Positions 24,616 to 36,606 of a stretch of 64,000 nucleotides of DNA are shown piece by piece; the first letter of the stretch is position 1, and each line of letters opens with the position of its first letter. Both the position numbers and the translations under genes were made by a program. Source of the stretch: DATFVJ01 sp963851085 (GTDB lineage Bacteria; Actinomycetota; Actinomycetes; Streptosporangiales; Streptosporangiaceae); contig CAWKNX010000023.1 of assembly GCA_963851085.1 (NCBI GenBank), forward strand, positions 490,374 to 554,373. The letters run 5' to 3'. Under the pieces are notes generated by a model. That model saw only the letters and a program-made list of their open reading frames with translations. It ran no database searches and was not told where the DNA came from.

Positions 24616-25550
24616 GAGCCGGGACCGGGATCATCGACTGGCTGGCTTGCCCGGCACCAGTCCAGGTAGCGCCGCACGCCCTCGGTGAACGATGTGCTCG
24701 GCGACCATCCGAGTACCTCCTTCGCCAGTGCGTTCGAGACGCTGCGCCCGCTGTAGTCCGCCGGCCGGGCCTGCACGTGCTCGACCGGTACCGGGCCGGC
24801 GAGGCGGCGCACCGTGTCGGCGACCTCACGGACAGACACCGGCGTGTCGCCCTCGAGCGCCAGCGTCTGATCCTCGGCGGACGGCGAGAGCGCGCGGACG
24901 TGGGCGTCGGCGAGATCTTCCACGTACACGTAGTTACGTTGCTGCTCACCCGTGCCGGCGATGGTGATCGGCTGGCCGGCCAGCGCCGCGCGCGCGAACC
25001 GTGCCACCACCAGCGCGTCGCGCATCCGCGGACCGTAGGGGATCCCGTACCGCAGGATGGTGAAGTGCTGGCCGTACATCTGCCGGTAGCTGTGTGCGAG
25101 CAGCTCGGTGGCGAGCTTGGTGGATACGTAAACGTGCCCGGCCTTGGGCAGCGCGATCGGTGCCTCCTCGCTGAGCTCACCGTTGCCCGCGGCGGCGCCG
25201 TACACCCAGACGGTGCTCGCGAGCAGCACCCGCCCGCAGCCCTGCCGGCGCGCGGCCTCAAGGACGCACGCGGTGCCGTCGACGTTCACCCGGATCGCGC
25301 CGAGCGGGTCCGCGGCGATCAGGTCGACATCGCTCGCGCCCGCCAGGTGGAAGACCGCCTCGCTGCCACGCACCGCATCCTCGAGCGCCGCCTGGTCCAA
25401 AATGTCGACCGTGCGGTAGCTGGCCCCGGGGCTGCGCGGGTGTGCGGCAATGTCGAGCACAAGGACCTCGTGACCGGCCCTGGTCAGGTTGTCGACAACG
25501 TGTGAACCGATAAACCCGCAGCCTCCGGTCACGACGACTCGCATACTCAC
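24612..25550 (-). CDS. NAD-dependent nucleotide-sugar epimerase/dehydratase
   Basis: An extended short-chain dehydrogenase of 312 residues acting on a nucleotide sugar. It starts MRVVVTGGCGFIGSHVV (NAD loop), has HLAGASDVD, the catalytic serine/threonine region LLASTVWVYG, the YxxxK pair in VYVSTKLATE and the substrate loop RYGIPYGPRM, as in UDP-glucose 4-epimerase relatives. Whether it epimerises or dehydrates cannot be told. It lies between the aminotransferase (3 bp upstream) and the glycosyltransferase (4-bp overlap). Unbroken. Confidence 0.85.
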   Translation of the reverse strand: MSMRVVVTGGCGFIGSHVVDNLTRAGHEVLVLDIAAHPRSPGASYRTVDILDQAALEDAVRGSEAVFHLAGASDVDLIAADPLGAIRVNVDGTACVLEAARRQGCGRVLLASTVWVYGAAAGNGELSEEAPIALPKAGHVYVSTKLATELLAHSYRQMYGQHFTILRYGIPYGPRMRDALVVARFARAALAGQPITIAGTGEQQRNYVYVEDLADAHVRALSPSAEDQTLALEGDTPVSVREVADTVRRLAGPVPVEHVQARPADYSGRSVSNALAKEVLGWSPSTSFTEGVRRYLDWCRASQPVDDPGPGS

Positions 25551-25553
25551 CCC

Positions 25554-26682
25554 TCAGACTCCTGCGAAGGAGCTGTAAGCGCGTGACACGGCGGCCATTA
25601 CCTGATCCGCCTCGTCCTCGCGCATGTCTGAGTGCACAGGAAGGCAGACATGCCGTGCGCACATATCCTCTGCCACCGGAAGCGGCCGCACCGCGTAGTC
25701 CGCGAAAACCGGCTGCTTGTGCAGGGGGATGTCATAGACCTCTCCGGACAGCCGCACGCCGTGCCGCTCCGCGAGTTCTCGTTTGAAGCGTGCCCGGTCG
25801 ATTCCAGGCGGCAGGACCGCGATGTACTTGTAGAAGTTGCTACGGCAGCCCGGCGGCTCCGTGAGCGGCTGTGGGCCGCCCGCCTGGGTGAGCTCGCCCG
25901 TATAGCGCGCCGCGACGCTGCGGCGGCGGGCAATCGCGGCGTTCATGCGGCGCATGTGCACCAGGCCCGTCACCGCGTGCAGTTCGCTCATCCGCATCGC
26001 CGAGCCCAGCCGCACATGATGATTGGAGGTGAAAGCCCCTTTGCCCTGGTCGCGGTAGATACGCGCTTCGTCACGCAGGTGGCCGGAGGCCGTGAGCACC
26101 ATGCCACCCTCACCGCTCGTCACGACCTTGGTCGGATAGAAAGAGAATGCCGCCGCGAGCCCGAAAGAGCCCGCGAAGCGGCCGTCGTAGCTGCTGCCGT
26201 GGGCATGCGCGGCGTCCTCGATCAGCGGAACGCCCAGATCGCCGCACAGGGCCCTGATCTCGTCCACCTCCGGTGTGATGAGCCCGCCGATGTGCACGAG
26301 CACCACGGCAGCGGTCGCGGGCGTGAGGGCTGCTTCCACGGTGGCGCGGCTGAGCGCGAACGTGGTGGCGTCGACGTCGGCGAAGACCGGCCTGCCCACC
26401 GGCCTGGAGCACCGCGGCGGCAGTGGCGAAAAAGGTGTTCGTCGGCACGACGACATCACGTCCGGCCACCCCGGCGGTCCGCAGGATGATGTCGAGCGCT
26501 GCCGTGCCGCTGGATGTCGCGACCGCGTAGGGCGCGGAGTGTGCGGCGGCGAACGCCGTCTCGAAACGCTCGGTGTACGGGCCGAGCGTCAACGCGCCGC
26601 TGGCCAGGATGTCCATTATGGCTGTCGCGATTTCCGCCCTGTCCTCCTCGGGGAACACCACGCGCGCCGCTGGCACTTCCAC
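25554..26682 (-). CDS. DegT/DnrJ/EryC1-type sugar aminotransferase (one frameshift)
   Basis: A PLP enzyme that puts an amino group on a keto nucleotide sugar. The N-terminus has LTLGPYTERFETAFA, ATSSGTAALDIILR and VVVPTNTFFATAAAV, then, after a frame change near 26395, FADVDATTFALS, PLIEDAAHAHGSSYDGR and the PLP lysine in FYPTKVVTSGEGGM; the C-terminal half has RMSELHAVTGL and FYKYIAVLPPG. The length of about 375 residues is normal. It opens a three-gene minus-strand operon with the epimerase and glycosyltransferase, and its start is 67 bp from the divergent deacetylase gene. Confidence 0.87.
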
Positions 26683-26749
26683 CCACTACCTCCCGTATCA
26701 GATGTGCATGCGTCAGCCATGGAATGATCCCATGAAAGAGGAGACAGGA

Positions 26750-27532
26750 ATGGAAATGGGGACCAGGCGGACCGGCGTGGCCAGCGTGCGCCGGCGTGGC
26801 GGGCACAGTCTGCGCTGCCATCGCCGCGGCCGGGGCGGCGGCACGCGATCGCGCACGCGGCCCCTGGCGTCACCGCGATCGGCCCGCTGCGCCGGAGGTG
26901 CTTCCCGGCGCTCGCCGGGCTGGGCAGCGGCGGCCACGTCGCGCTCACCTTCGACGATGGGCCCGACCCGCGCTCCACCCCGCGTTTCCTCGACCTGCTC
27001 GGCGCCCGCCGGACCCACGCGACCTTCTTCCTGCTCGGCTCCATGGTGGCCAGGGCGCCCGGGCTCGCCGCGGAGCTCACGGCCGCCGGTCACGAGGTCG
27101 GCGTGCACGGCTGGGATCACCGTTACCTGCCGCTGCGCGGCCCGTACGCGGTTCGCGACGACATCGCACGGGCGCGCGACGCCGTGGCCGAGGCGACGGG
27201 CGCGATCCCGGCGTTCTACCGTCCGCCGCACGGCGTACTGACCACCGCCGCCATGTCCGCCGCCCGGCGGCTTGGCATGACACCGCTGCTGTGGACCTGC
27301 TGGGGCAGGGAGTGGGCGCCGGGCGCGACCAGTGAGTCGGTGCTCGCCACGATCCGCCGCGACCTCACCGGGGGCGGCACGGTGCTCCTGCATGACTCGG
27401 ACTGCACCTCGCCGCCGGGGTCGTGCCTGTCCGCGACTCGGGGCCCTTCCCGCGCTGCTCGACGAGTGCGCCGATCGTGGCTGGCGGGTCGGTACCGCGT
27501 CACCAGCACGGACGGCTGTGGGTCACGTGTGA
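26750..27532 (+). CDS. Polysaccharide deacetylase (NodB domain, frameshifted)
   Basis: Removes N- or O-acetyl (or formyl) groups from a carbohydrate. ATG at 26750 has GAGGAG upstream. A short N-terminal membrane-like segment (GTVCAAIAAAG) is followed by the NodB core: motif 1 LTFDDGPDP, motif 2 HEVGVHGWDH (metal histidines), motif 3 FYRPPHG, motif 4 PLLWTCWGREW and motif 5 VLLHDSD. Frames change near 26860-26900 and 27425; the read-through product ends LDECADRGWRVGT. Divergent from the aminotransferase gene with a shared promoter gap. ArnD, which deformylates a lipid-linked amino sugar, belongs to this superfamily, so a role in the same amino-sugar pathway is inferred. Confidence 0.82.
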
Positions 27533-27595
27533 CCCTGTGACATTACTGCTGCCGCCGACTTGTTTCGAGCGCCGATTGGGGCAAGGCTTGACAGG

Positions 27596-28498
27596 GTGTG
27601 GTGGAGTCTCGGTAGCGCGCTCGTGGCCGCGTGCTGTTTCGGCGTCGCGTCCGTCATCCAAGGCGCTGTCGGCGCGCGCCGCGAGCCACGGTTCGGCGCG
27701 CGTCAGCCCCGCGGCTGCTCGTCCGCATGCTCGGGCAGTGGCGCTTCATCGCCAGCCTCGGCCTGGATCTCGTCGGTTTCGTTGCCCAGCTGGTCGCGCT
27801 GCGCCGGCTGCCGCTCTTCGTCGTGCAGGCCGCGATCGCCGTCGAGCCTGGCGGTGACCGCGGTGATGTCCGCGTGGCTGGCCAAACACGCGCTCGCTGG
27901 CCGCGAGTGGGTGGCGGTGATCGCGGTCACCGTCGGCATCGCCATGCTCGGGACGTCAGCGGGTGCCACCGGGGCGGCGAACGTCGGCGATGATTTCAGG
28001 CTCGGCTTGATCATCTCGGTGGGTGCCTTCGGCCTGGCCGGGTTCGCCGCCGCAGCCCGGCTGCATGGGCGGGCCCGGACGCTCGCGCTCGGCATGATCG
28101 CCGGGCTCGGTTACGGCGTGGTCGGGGTCGCGGCGCGGATCCTCGTCGGTTTCTCGCCCGCCGACCTGGTCCGCGACCCAGCCAGCTACGCGCTCGCGGC
28201 GGCCGGGGTGCTCTCGTTCATGTTCTACACCTCCGCGCTCGAGCACGGCGACGTCACAACGGCGACCGCGGCCACGGTCCTGACCGAGACGGTGCTGCCC
28301 GCGACCATCGGCGTCATTTTCCTTGGCGACACGACCCGCCACGGGCTGGTCGGGCTGGCGGCCGCGGGGTTCGCGCTCGCCGTGGCCGGCGCGCTCACGC
28401 TGGCGCGCTTCGGCGAGACGGACGCCCCGCCCGAACCTGCGCCGAGCAGCCGACAGCCCGCACGCCGTGCCGGACCCGCAGAGTGCGCGCTGAAATGA
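27596..28498 (+). CDS. DMT-superfamily (EamA-like) membrane transporter (frameshifted)
   Basis: About 300 residues with eight to ten hydrophobic segments, for example VVAACCFGVASVIQG near the start, the second-frame segment LVGFVAQLVALRRLPLFVVQ, VIAVTVGIAMLGT and YALAAAGVLSFMFYTSALEH. The last half repeats the topology of the first, as in the EamA fold. Frames change between about 27705 and 27860 and then return. GTG at 27596 is taken as start. It follows the deacetylase closely on the same strand. DMT proteins include the ArnE/F flippases for lipid-linked amino-arabinose; they also include metabolite exporters, so the substrate is open. Confidence 0.75.
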   Translation: MWWSLGSALVAACCFGVASVIQGAVGARREPRFGARQPRGCSSACSGSGASSPASAWISSVSLPSWSRCAGCRSSSCRPRSPSSLAVTAVMSAWLAKHALAGREWVAVIAVTVGIAMLGTSAGATGAANVGDDFRLGLIISVGAFGLAGFAAAARLHGRARTLALGMIAGLGYGVVGVAARILVGFSPADLVRDPASYALAAAGVLSFMFYTSALEHGDVTTATAATVLTETVLPATIGVIFLGDTTRHGLVGLAAAGFALAVAGALTLARFGETDAPPEPAPSSRQPARRAGPAECALK

Positions 28499-28663
28499 TC
28501 GCTGACGGCTGCCGCCGCGGACCAGGCTCTTAGCTGGTTTTGGTGTCGCTGCGGGGTCATATAACGGTCGGCTGTTATCCTGGTAGTCCGTGGGAAGGAC
28601 AGAGCAGGCGCGGTCAGCGCAAGCACGGCCGCCCGCCATCGCATCGACCACGGGAGCCCCAAT

Positions 28664-30373
<1,710 letters not shown>

Positions 30374-30394
30374 CGGCTCCACCGATCGGCCGAC

Positions 30395-31017
30395 GTGCCT
30401 GAGTGCTGGCCGGTGCTGGCGTACGCTGCCGCGCTACCACGGCAGCGTCTTCAGCGTCAGGACCGACTGGGTCGCCATGCCGGAGGGCGAGACGGCCGAC
30501 CGCGACGTGGTGGACCACCCCGGCGCGGTCGCGGTGCTGGCCATCGACGACGGTGAGCGGGTGCTCATGGTCCGCCAGTACCGTCACCCGGTCGGCCGGC
30601 TGCTCTGGGAACTGCCGGCCGGGCTGCGTGATGTCGAGGGCGAGGCACCACTGGCCGACCGCCAGGCGTGAGCTGGCTGAGGAGACAGGTTACCGCGCCT
30701 CCGAGCTGGCTCACCCTGGTCGACTTCTTCACCTCACCCGGCATGAGCAGCGAGCGGATCCGTATCTTCCTCGCGCGCGGCCTGACCGAGGTGCCGGCGT
30801 CGCAGCGGAACTTCGCGCCACGGCACGAGGAGGCGACCATGGAGGTCGCGTGGATGCCGCTCGAGACGGCCCTTGGCGGCATCTTCGCCGGTCATCTCCA
30901 CAACCCGACCGCCGTGGTGGGTATCTTGGCCGCGTACGCCGCCCGGTCTGACGGGTTCGCGCGCTGCGCGCCGCGGACGCCCCGGAGGGCTGATCGGCAC
31001 GAGCTGAGGAAGGTCTG

Positions 31018-31018
<1 letters not shown>
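30395..31018 (+). CDS. NUDIX hydrolase, ADP-ribose pyrophosphatase type (frameshifted)
   Basis: Cleaves nucleoside diphosphate sugars such as ADP-ribose. The GTG at 30395 starts a protein of about 200 residues. WPVLAYA is followed by RYHGSVFSVRTDWVAMPEG, VVDHPGAVAVLAID and RQYRHPVGRLLWELPAG, leading to the Nudix box G-x5-E-x7-REL-x-EETGY, whose second half is in another frame after an extra base or two near 30665. Then comes FFTSPGMSSERIRIFLA, the signature of the ADP-ribose subfamily. The stop overlaps the ald start (TGATG). Confidence 0.82.
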
Positions 31019-32142
<1,124 letters not shown>

Positions 32143-32150
<8 letters not shown>

Positions 32151-33118
32151 CCGCGACCTGCGAGCTCGACCGTGAGGTGCACGGTTACCTCCAGCACCTC
32201 ACCGTCGAGCGCGGGCTTGCGAGGAACACGCTGGAGTCATACCGGCGGGACCTGCTGCGGTACACAGGACGCGATGGCCGCCAGGGGCAAGACGAGCCTC
32301 GCGGCCGTCGCGGAGGAGGACGTCGCGGCGTTTCTCGCCGGGCTGCGGCCAGGGCGGCGACGGGCATCCACCGCTGTCCGCGGGCTCCGCGGCCCGCGCC
32401 GTGGTCGCCGTGCGCGGCCTGCACGCGTTCGCGCTCCGCGAGGGCCTGGCCGCTACCGACCCGGCGCGGGAGGTGCGCCCGCCCGCGCCGCCCAGGCGGC
32501 TGCCCAAGGCGATCTCCGTCTCCGACACCGAACGCCTGCTCGGGGCCGCGGCGCCGTGCCGGTGCCGCCGAACCCGCGGGTCTGCGCGACCGCGCGCTGC
32601 TCGAACTCCTGTACGGCACCGGGGCACGGATCTCCGAGGCCGTGGGCCTCGACATCGATGACCTTGAGCTGCGCGGGCACGATGCGTGACACCCCCGGCG
32701 CCGTTCGGCTGGCTGGTAAGGGTGGCAAGCAGCGGGTCGTGCCTGTCGGCAGCTACGCGCGCGCCGCGCTCGACGCGTACCTCGTCAGGGGACGGCCCGC
32801 GCTGGCGGGCCGCGGGCGACCGCCGGACATCGGTCGGCCCGGCCCTTTTCCTTAACGCGCGCGGCGGCAGGCTCACCAGGCAGGGCGCATGGATGGTGCT
32901 CCGTGCCGCGGCCCGCCGCGCCGGGCCTCGCCGACGTCTCACCGCACACGCTGCGGCACTCGTTCGCCACCCACCTGCTCGACGGTGGCGCCGACGTCCG
33001 TGTGGTGCAGGAGCTTCTCGGCCACGCGTCGGTCACGACAACCCAGGTCTACACGCTCGTGACCGTGGATCACCTGCGCGAGGTGTACGCCGCCGCCCAT
33101 CCGCGCGCGCTCAGCTAG
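32143..33118 (+). CDS. xerD: Tyrosine recombinase XerD (many frameshifts)
   Basis: XerD with XerC resolves chromosome dimers at dif. The probable start is TTG at 32143, overlapping ald and preceded by GAGGAGG. The N-terminal SAM-like domain has YLQHLTVERGLARNTLESY; the catalytic domain has the first arginine in YGTGARISEAVGL, the lysine in KGGKQRVVPVG, HTLRHSFATHL, and LLGHASVTTTQVYT with the tyrosine nucleophile. The frame changes at least six times between 32170 and 32935. Position after ald and before parA is as in other actinobacteria. Its TAG stop forms the CTAG next to the second 164-bp element. Confidence 0.88.
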
Positions 33119-33282
33119 GAGGCCGCTGAATAACGGCGTCCGATCAGCGAGCGGGTCATCCGCGCCCGGCTGGCAAGGCGGAGCCCGAGGCCGCTACCAG
33201 CGGTTTGTAACGGCGAGGGCGACAACGCCGCCAGCTGGGATGCGGGGGCACGCGAGCCGGGCAGGTGTTGTTCGGCGGCCTC
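33119..33282. mobile_element. 164-bp MITE, copy 2
   Basis: Same length as, and about 95% identical to, the element at 23296-23459. Ends GAGGCCGCTGAATAAC and GTTGTTCGGCGGCCTC, inverted repeats with two mismatches. It abuts CTAG on the left (the xerD stop codon) and CTAA on the right. No ORF. Together with copy 1 this defines a mobile family of fixed size. Confidence 0.88.
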
Positions 33283-33585
33283 CTAAACCCAGCGCGTCGT
33301 GGTAACGCCCAAAACGGCTTCACGGTTATCTCGGCGCAACCGGTGAGTCGGCTTGCCGCTGGCGTGCCCAGGCCCTAGTGTCGCCAGCCAGAAGGTCCCA
33401 GGGTCGTCTGCCGGGGAGGTTCGCAAACTGGTGGCAGCAACCCAGTCAACAGCAACCCAGTCAATGCCGCGCGCTGCCCATCCAACGCCGGGCACGGCGG
33501 AGCGCAGCCGGGAGCACGGAGCACGGGAACACCGAGCGGCGCCAGATCCGAGCGGGCGCCGGGCGCGGGTCCCACCGGGCGGCCG
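33283..33585. other. Region upstream of parA with a 15-bp direct repeat
   Basis: About 300 bp between the mobile element and the chosen parA start. CAGCAACCCAGTCAA is repeated exactly and in tandem at 33435-33449 and 33450-33464. Part of it may be coding, because ParA orthologues in Streptomyces have a long N-terminal extension, but no clean frame leads into the conserved core. Confidence 0.55.
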
Positions 33586-34414
33586 ATGCCCGCGCTGCCC
33601 GAGCCAGAGCCGCTCATGACGCACGGCCCCGCGCGCATCGTCGCAGTCTGCAACCAGAAGGGTGGGGTCGGCAAGACCACCACCACGATCAACCTGGGTG
33701 CCGCGCTCGCCGAATGCGGCAGAAGGGTCCTGCTGGTGGACTTCGACCCGCAGGGCGCGCTGTCCGTCGGCCTGGGCATCCATCCGCTTGCAGCTCGAGT
33801 ACACGGTCTACAACATGCTCATGGAGCGCGGTGTGACCGCTGCGGACGTGGTGCTGAAGACCGGCGTTGACGGCATGGACCTGCTGCCGAGCAACATCGA
33901 CCTGTCGGGCGCCGAGGTGCAGCTCGTGCACGAGGTCGGCCGCGAGTACGTGCTCGGCGGCGTCCTGGAGCCCGTGCTGCCCGAGTACGACGTTCTCCTG
34001 ATCGACTGCCAGCCGTCGCTCGGCCTGCTCACCGTCAATGCCCTGGCCTGTGCGGACGGCGTGCTCGTGCCACTCGAATGTGAGTACTTCGCGATGCGCG
34101 GCGTGGCGCTGCTGATGGAGACGATCGACAAGGTCACGCGCAGGCTGAACCACAAGCTCGCCATCGAGGGCCTGCTCGCGACCATGTACGACTCCCGCAC
34201 GCTGCACTCGCGCGAGGTGCTGTCCAGCATCGTCGACGGTTTCGGCGACACGGTCTTCCACACGGTGATCAACCGTACGGTGCGGTTCCCCGACGCCACG
34301 GTCGCCGGGGAACCCATCACCCGCTTCGACTCATCGTCCATGGGCGCGTCCGCCTACCGTGATCTCGCCAAGGAGGTGCTGGAGCGGTGGCGGAAGGCCG
34401 GTCCAGGCGGGTAG
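33586..34414 (+). CDS. parA: ParA-family ATPase (one frameshift)
   Basis: A chromosome-borne ParA/Soj-like ATPase of the type found beside scpA in actinobacteria. ATG at 33586 leads to PEPEPLMTHGPARIVAVCNQ, then the deviant Walker A QKGGVGKTTTTINLG, Walker A' LLVDFDPQGALSVGLG and, after one extra base near 33792, LLPSNIDLSGAEVQLV, Walker B LLIDCQPSLGLLT and TVNALACADGVLVPLECEY. The C-terminal end is ASAYRDLAKEVLERW. A ParB partner is not encoded next to it. The start is uncertain because orthologues are longer. Confidence 0.88.
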
Positions 34415-34842
34415 GACTGCCTGGAGCTGCCGAGCTCTTCCGCTCTACCAAGCTCAGCGTGCGTGACGACGGGTCTGCGGCACCGGACCGGGAAGAAGCC
34501 CCCTCAGACGGAGCCCCGGTTCAGCGTCGGCGCCGTGGTGAGGCGAATCGCCCCAGTCGGCCGACCGGCCGCGGGCACCACAGTGAGAAAATTACCGTCC
34601 ACATGTCCCAGGCCGAGTTGATCGACCTGGAGCACGCCAGGCTGGCGCTGCGCAGTTACGGCATCTCCGCCGACCGCGGCCGGATTGTCTATGAGGCGGT
34701 CGCGGCGCGGCTCGCAGACCTGGACGCGAACGGCGAGGCCGGCCTGCTCCTGCGCAGGCTGGCCGAATGCCGGCAGATCAGCGATCCAGATCGGTCCGCG
34801 GATTCAGCGGCAGGATCACGGGTGGGCGGGGCCGCTGACTGA
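34387..34842 (+). CDS. Conserved small protein downstream of parA
   Basis: GTG at 34387, overlapping the end of parA by 28 bases, starts a 151-residue protein. The first 80 residues are charged and low in structure (RRRRGEANRP); the C-terminal 70 contain EKITVHMSQAELIDLEHARLALR and GRIVYEAVAARLADLDANG, which resembles the beta-helix-helix start of ribbon-helix-helix DNA-binding proteins. A similar gene follows parA in Streptomyces. Probably a DNA-binding or ParA-accessory protein; this is inference. Its last 65 bases overlap the convergent phosphoesterase gene. Confidence 0.7.
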   Translation: MAEGRSRRVGLPGAAELFRSTKLSVRDDGSAAPDREEAPSDGAPVQRRRRGEANRPSRPTGRGHHSEKITVHMSQAELIDLEHARLALRSYGISADRGRIVYEAVAARLADLDANGEAGLLLRRLAECRQISDPDRSADSAAGSRVGGAAD

Positions 34843-36205
34843 AGTCGAAGTCGGCCGCAAGGTTGCCGAGGATCTTGGCGTTCTCCCGGACGTCCGGCCG
34901 TGGATCGGGCCGGCCGTCGGAGCGTGGGTCGATCCGCTGGCCGGCCAGGAAATCATCCTCGATGAACTTGTCGTAGGCGTCGAAGGAAAGGACCTGGTGG
35001 TCGATGAACCCGTGGCGCGCATACGGGCTGATCACCAGGCCGGGCACGCGCAGCCCGTAGCCGTTGATGTCAACCGTGGGCGGCCGGACGCTGTCGTAGA
35101 AGCCGCCCCAGTCGTCCCACGACAGGAAGATGGCCGTGGACGACCAGTCGGGGCTTTTCATGATCGCGTCAACGAGCCCGGTGACGTAGCTTTCACCCGC
35201 GCTCACCAGCCCCGGCGGATGCTCGCTCACGATCTGGGCGGGCACGATCCACGACACGGCGGGCAGCCGGCCCGCGCTGGCAGCCGGGTAGAAATTGGAC
35301 AGGTCCTGGATGTTGCCCTCCTGGTGGTCAGCCTTGACCGTGTCGAAGTAAGGCAGCGGGTTCCAGATTCCCGGCGTCCTGGCGTTCTGCTTGACCGGCG
35401 GGCAGGCCACGGCGGCGCCGTCCTCGCAGTCCGGCTGCTCGCCCGTCTTCAGGTAGTACGCCCATGACACGTGGTGCCGGTAGAGCAGGTAGGTCAGGTC
35501 GGTCCAGGCGAAGATCGGTGGTGGGCTCGAGCTGCCTGGCGTAGGTATTGAGCCAGGGTTACCGTCATTGTTGCGGCAGCTAGCGGGGTCGTGGGTGGCA
35601 CAGTGCGCCGACCATTCGGAAACCATGAACAGGTGCTGAGGCAGGCTCCACGACGCGTTCGGCTCGAACATGTGGTCCTGGAGCACGAAGCTCCTGGCGT
35701 AGGCCCAGTAGTTCGGGATGTCGCTGCCGTTGTGGTAGCCCATCACGTCCGGCGGGCCGCTCCCGATGCTGCACACCGGGTCTTGGGTGTACTTGCAGCC
35801 CGTGCGGCCGGACTCGGCCTGTGCCACGAATCCGTCCATCTTCCCGCCGTCGATGTCGGCGGTGGCCTGTGGTGCGCCGTGCGGCCCGCCGTGGTTCAGG
35901 TCCGCCGTGTCGTGGAACGGCCGCACGCAGCTGCGGCGTTTCGGGTCGGGCACGCAGACGGTCGGCACACCGCTGCGCATCGGGATCCCGTCGGCGCCAG
36001 GGAACGTGCCGAAATAATTGTCGAACGACCGGTTCTCCTGCATGATCACAACCACGTGCTTGATCTTGTGGATGCCTCCGCGGCTCGCGGCCGCGGTCCG
36101 CCCGAAACCGGCGCTGCACGCCGAGACGCTGAGTGCGGCAAGCGCCGTGATTGCTATGAATGCAGCGAGCGTCGGCGTCGCGGCTCTGCTTGCTCGGGGG
36201 TTCAT
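34778..36205 (-). CDS. Lipoprotein phosphoesterase (phospholipase C / acid phosphatase family)
   Basis: A 475-residue exported enzyme of the alkaline-phosphatase-like phosphoesterase family that includes bacterial phospholipases C and AcpA. ATG at 36205; signal peptide with the lipobox LSVSAC, so probably anchored by Lgt. The mature part begins HKIKHVVVIMQENRSFDNYFG, with the family's metal and nucleophile motif around ENRSFDNYFGTF, then DHMFEPNASWSLPQHLFMVS, PAVSWIVPAQIVSEHPPG, IFLSWDDWGGFYDSV and SPYARHGFIDH. Ten or so cysteines suggest disulphides. It could scavenge phosphate from lipids or esters; there is no Pho box I can point to. Unbroken and convergent with the small gene after parA. 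Confidence 0.88.
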   Translation of the reverse strand: MNPRASRAATPTLAAFIAITALAALSVSACSAGFGRTAAASRGGIHKIKHVVVIMQENRSFDNYFGTFPGADGIPMRSGVPTVCVPDPKRRSCVRPFHDTADLNHGGPHGAPQATADIDGGKMDGFVAQAESGRTGCKYTQDPVCSIGSGPPDVMGYHNGSDIPNYWAYARSFVLQDHMFEPNASWSLPQHLFMVSEWSAHCATHDPASCRNNDGNPGSIPTPGSSSPPPIFAWTDLTYLLYRHHVSWAYYLKTGEQPDCEDGAAVACPPVKQNARTPGIWNPLPYFDTVKADHQEGNIQDLSNFYPAASAGRLPAVSWIVPAQIVSEHPPGLVSAGESYVTGLVDAIMKSPDWSSTAIFLSWDDWGGFYDSVRPPTVDINGYGLRVPGLVISPYARHGFIDHQVLSFDAYDKFIEDDFLAGQRIDPRSDGRPDPRPDVRENAKILGNLAADFDFSQRPRPPVILPLNPRTDLDR

Positions 36206-36606
36206 GGGATAAGGCAAGGGCCGGACGCCCAGGATCGCAAGTTGATCACTCTGTGGAAGCGGCAGAAACGTATAAAGATTTCGCAACCACGCCGCGTCTG
36301 CGCGAAACGTCCAGATGCCGCCTTGCCGCGGACATGCCCCACCGCGCCTGCGCGCGCAGGCATCCTGGCGCCGTCGCGGGCGAAGGGTCCGGCGGCGGAG
36401 CGCCGCCGCGGGTGGGGTGTCCTGTGGCGGGAGCACCGGCCCGCGGGTGGGGTGTCCTGTGGCGGGAGCACCGGCCCGCGGGTGGGATGTCCCGCAGCCG
36501 GGACGTCCCCCGCGGCCGGAGCGTCCCGCGCGACGTGACGAGGCTCACCGGCCGCGAGGGAGATCATCCGCCGTTTTCCTCAGCCTCGGTCCAGATAATG
36601 GGGCAT
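36206..36606. other. 400-bp gap with a 35-bp tandem repeat
   Basis: No gene. At 36408-36500 the unit GCGGGTGGGGTGTCCTGTGG with GGGAGCACCGGCCC is present twice in full and once in part (starts 36408, 36443, 36478; period 35). The region also holds the divergent promoters of the phosphoesterase and hemolysin III genes; the A+T-richer part near 36230-36290 is the best place for them. Confidence 0.6.
36408..36500. repeat. 35-bp tandem repeat (2.6 copies)
   Basis: Units begin at 36408, 36443 and 36478 with GCGGGTGGGGTGTCC or, in the last, GCGGGTGGGATGTCC. The first two are identical. The third decays into CAGCCGGGACGTCCC. Confidence 0.85.
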
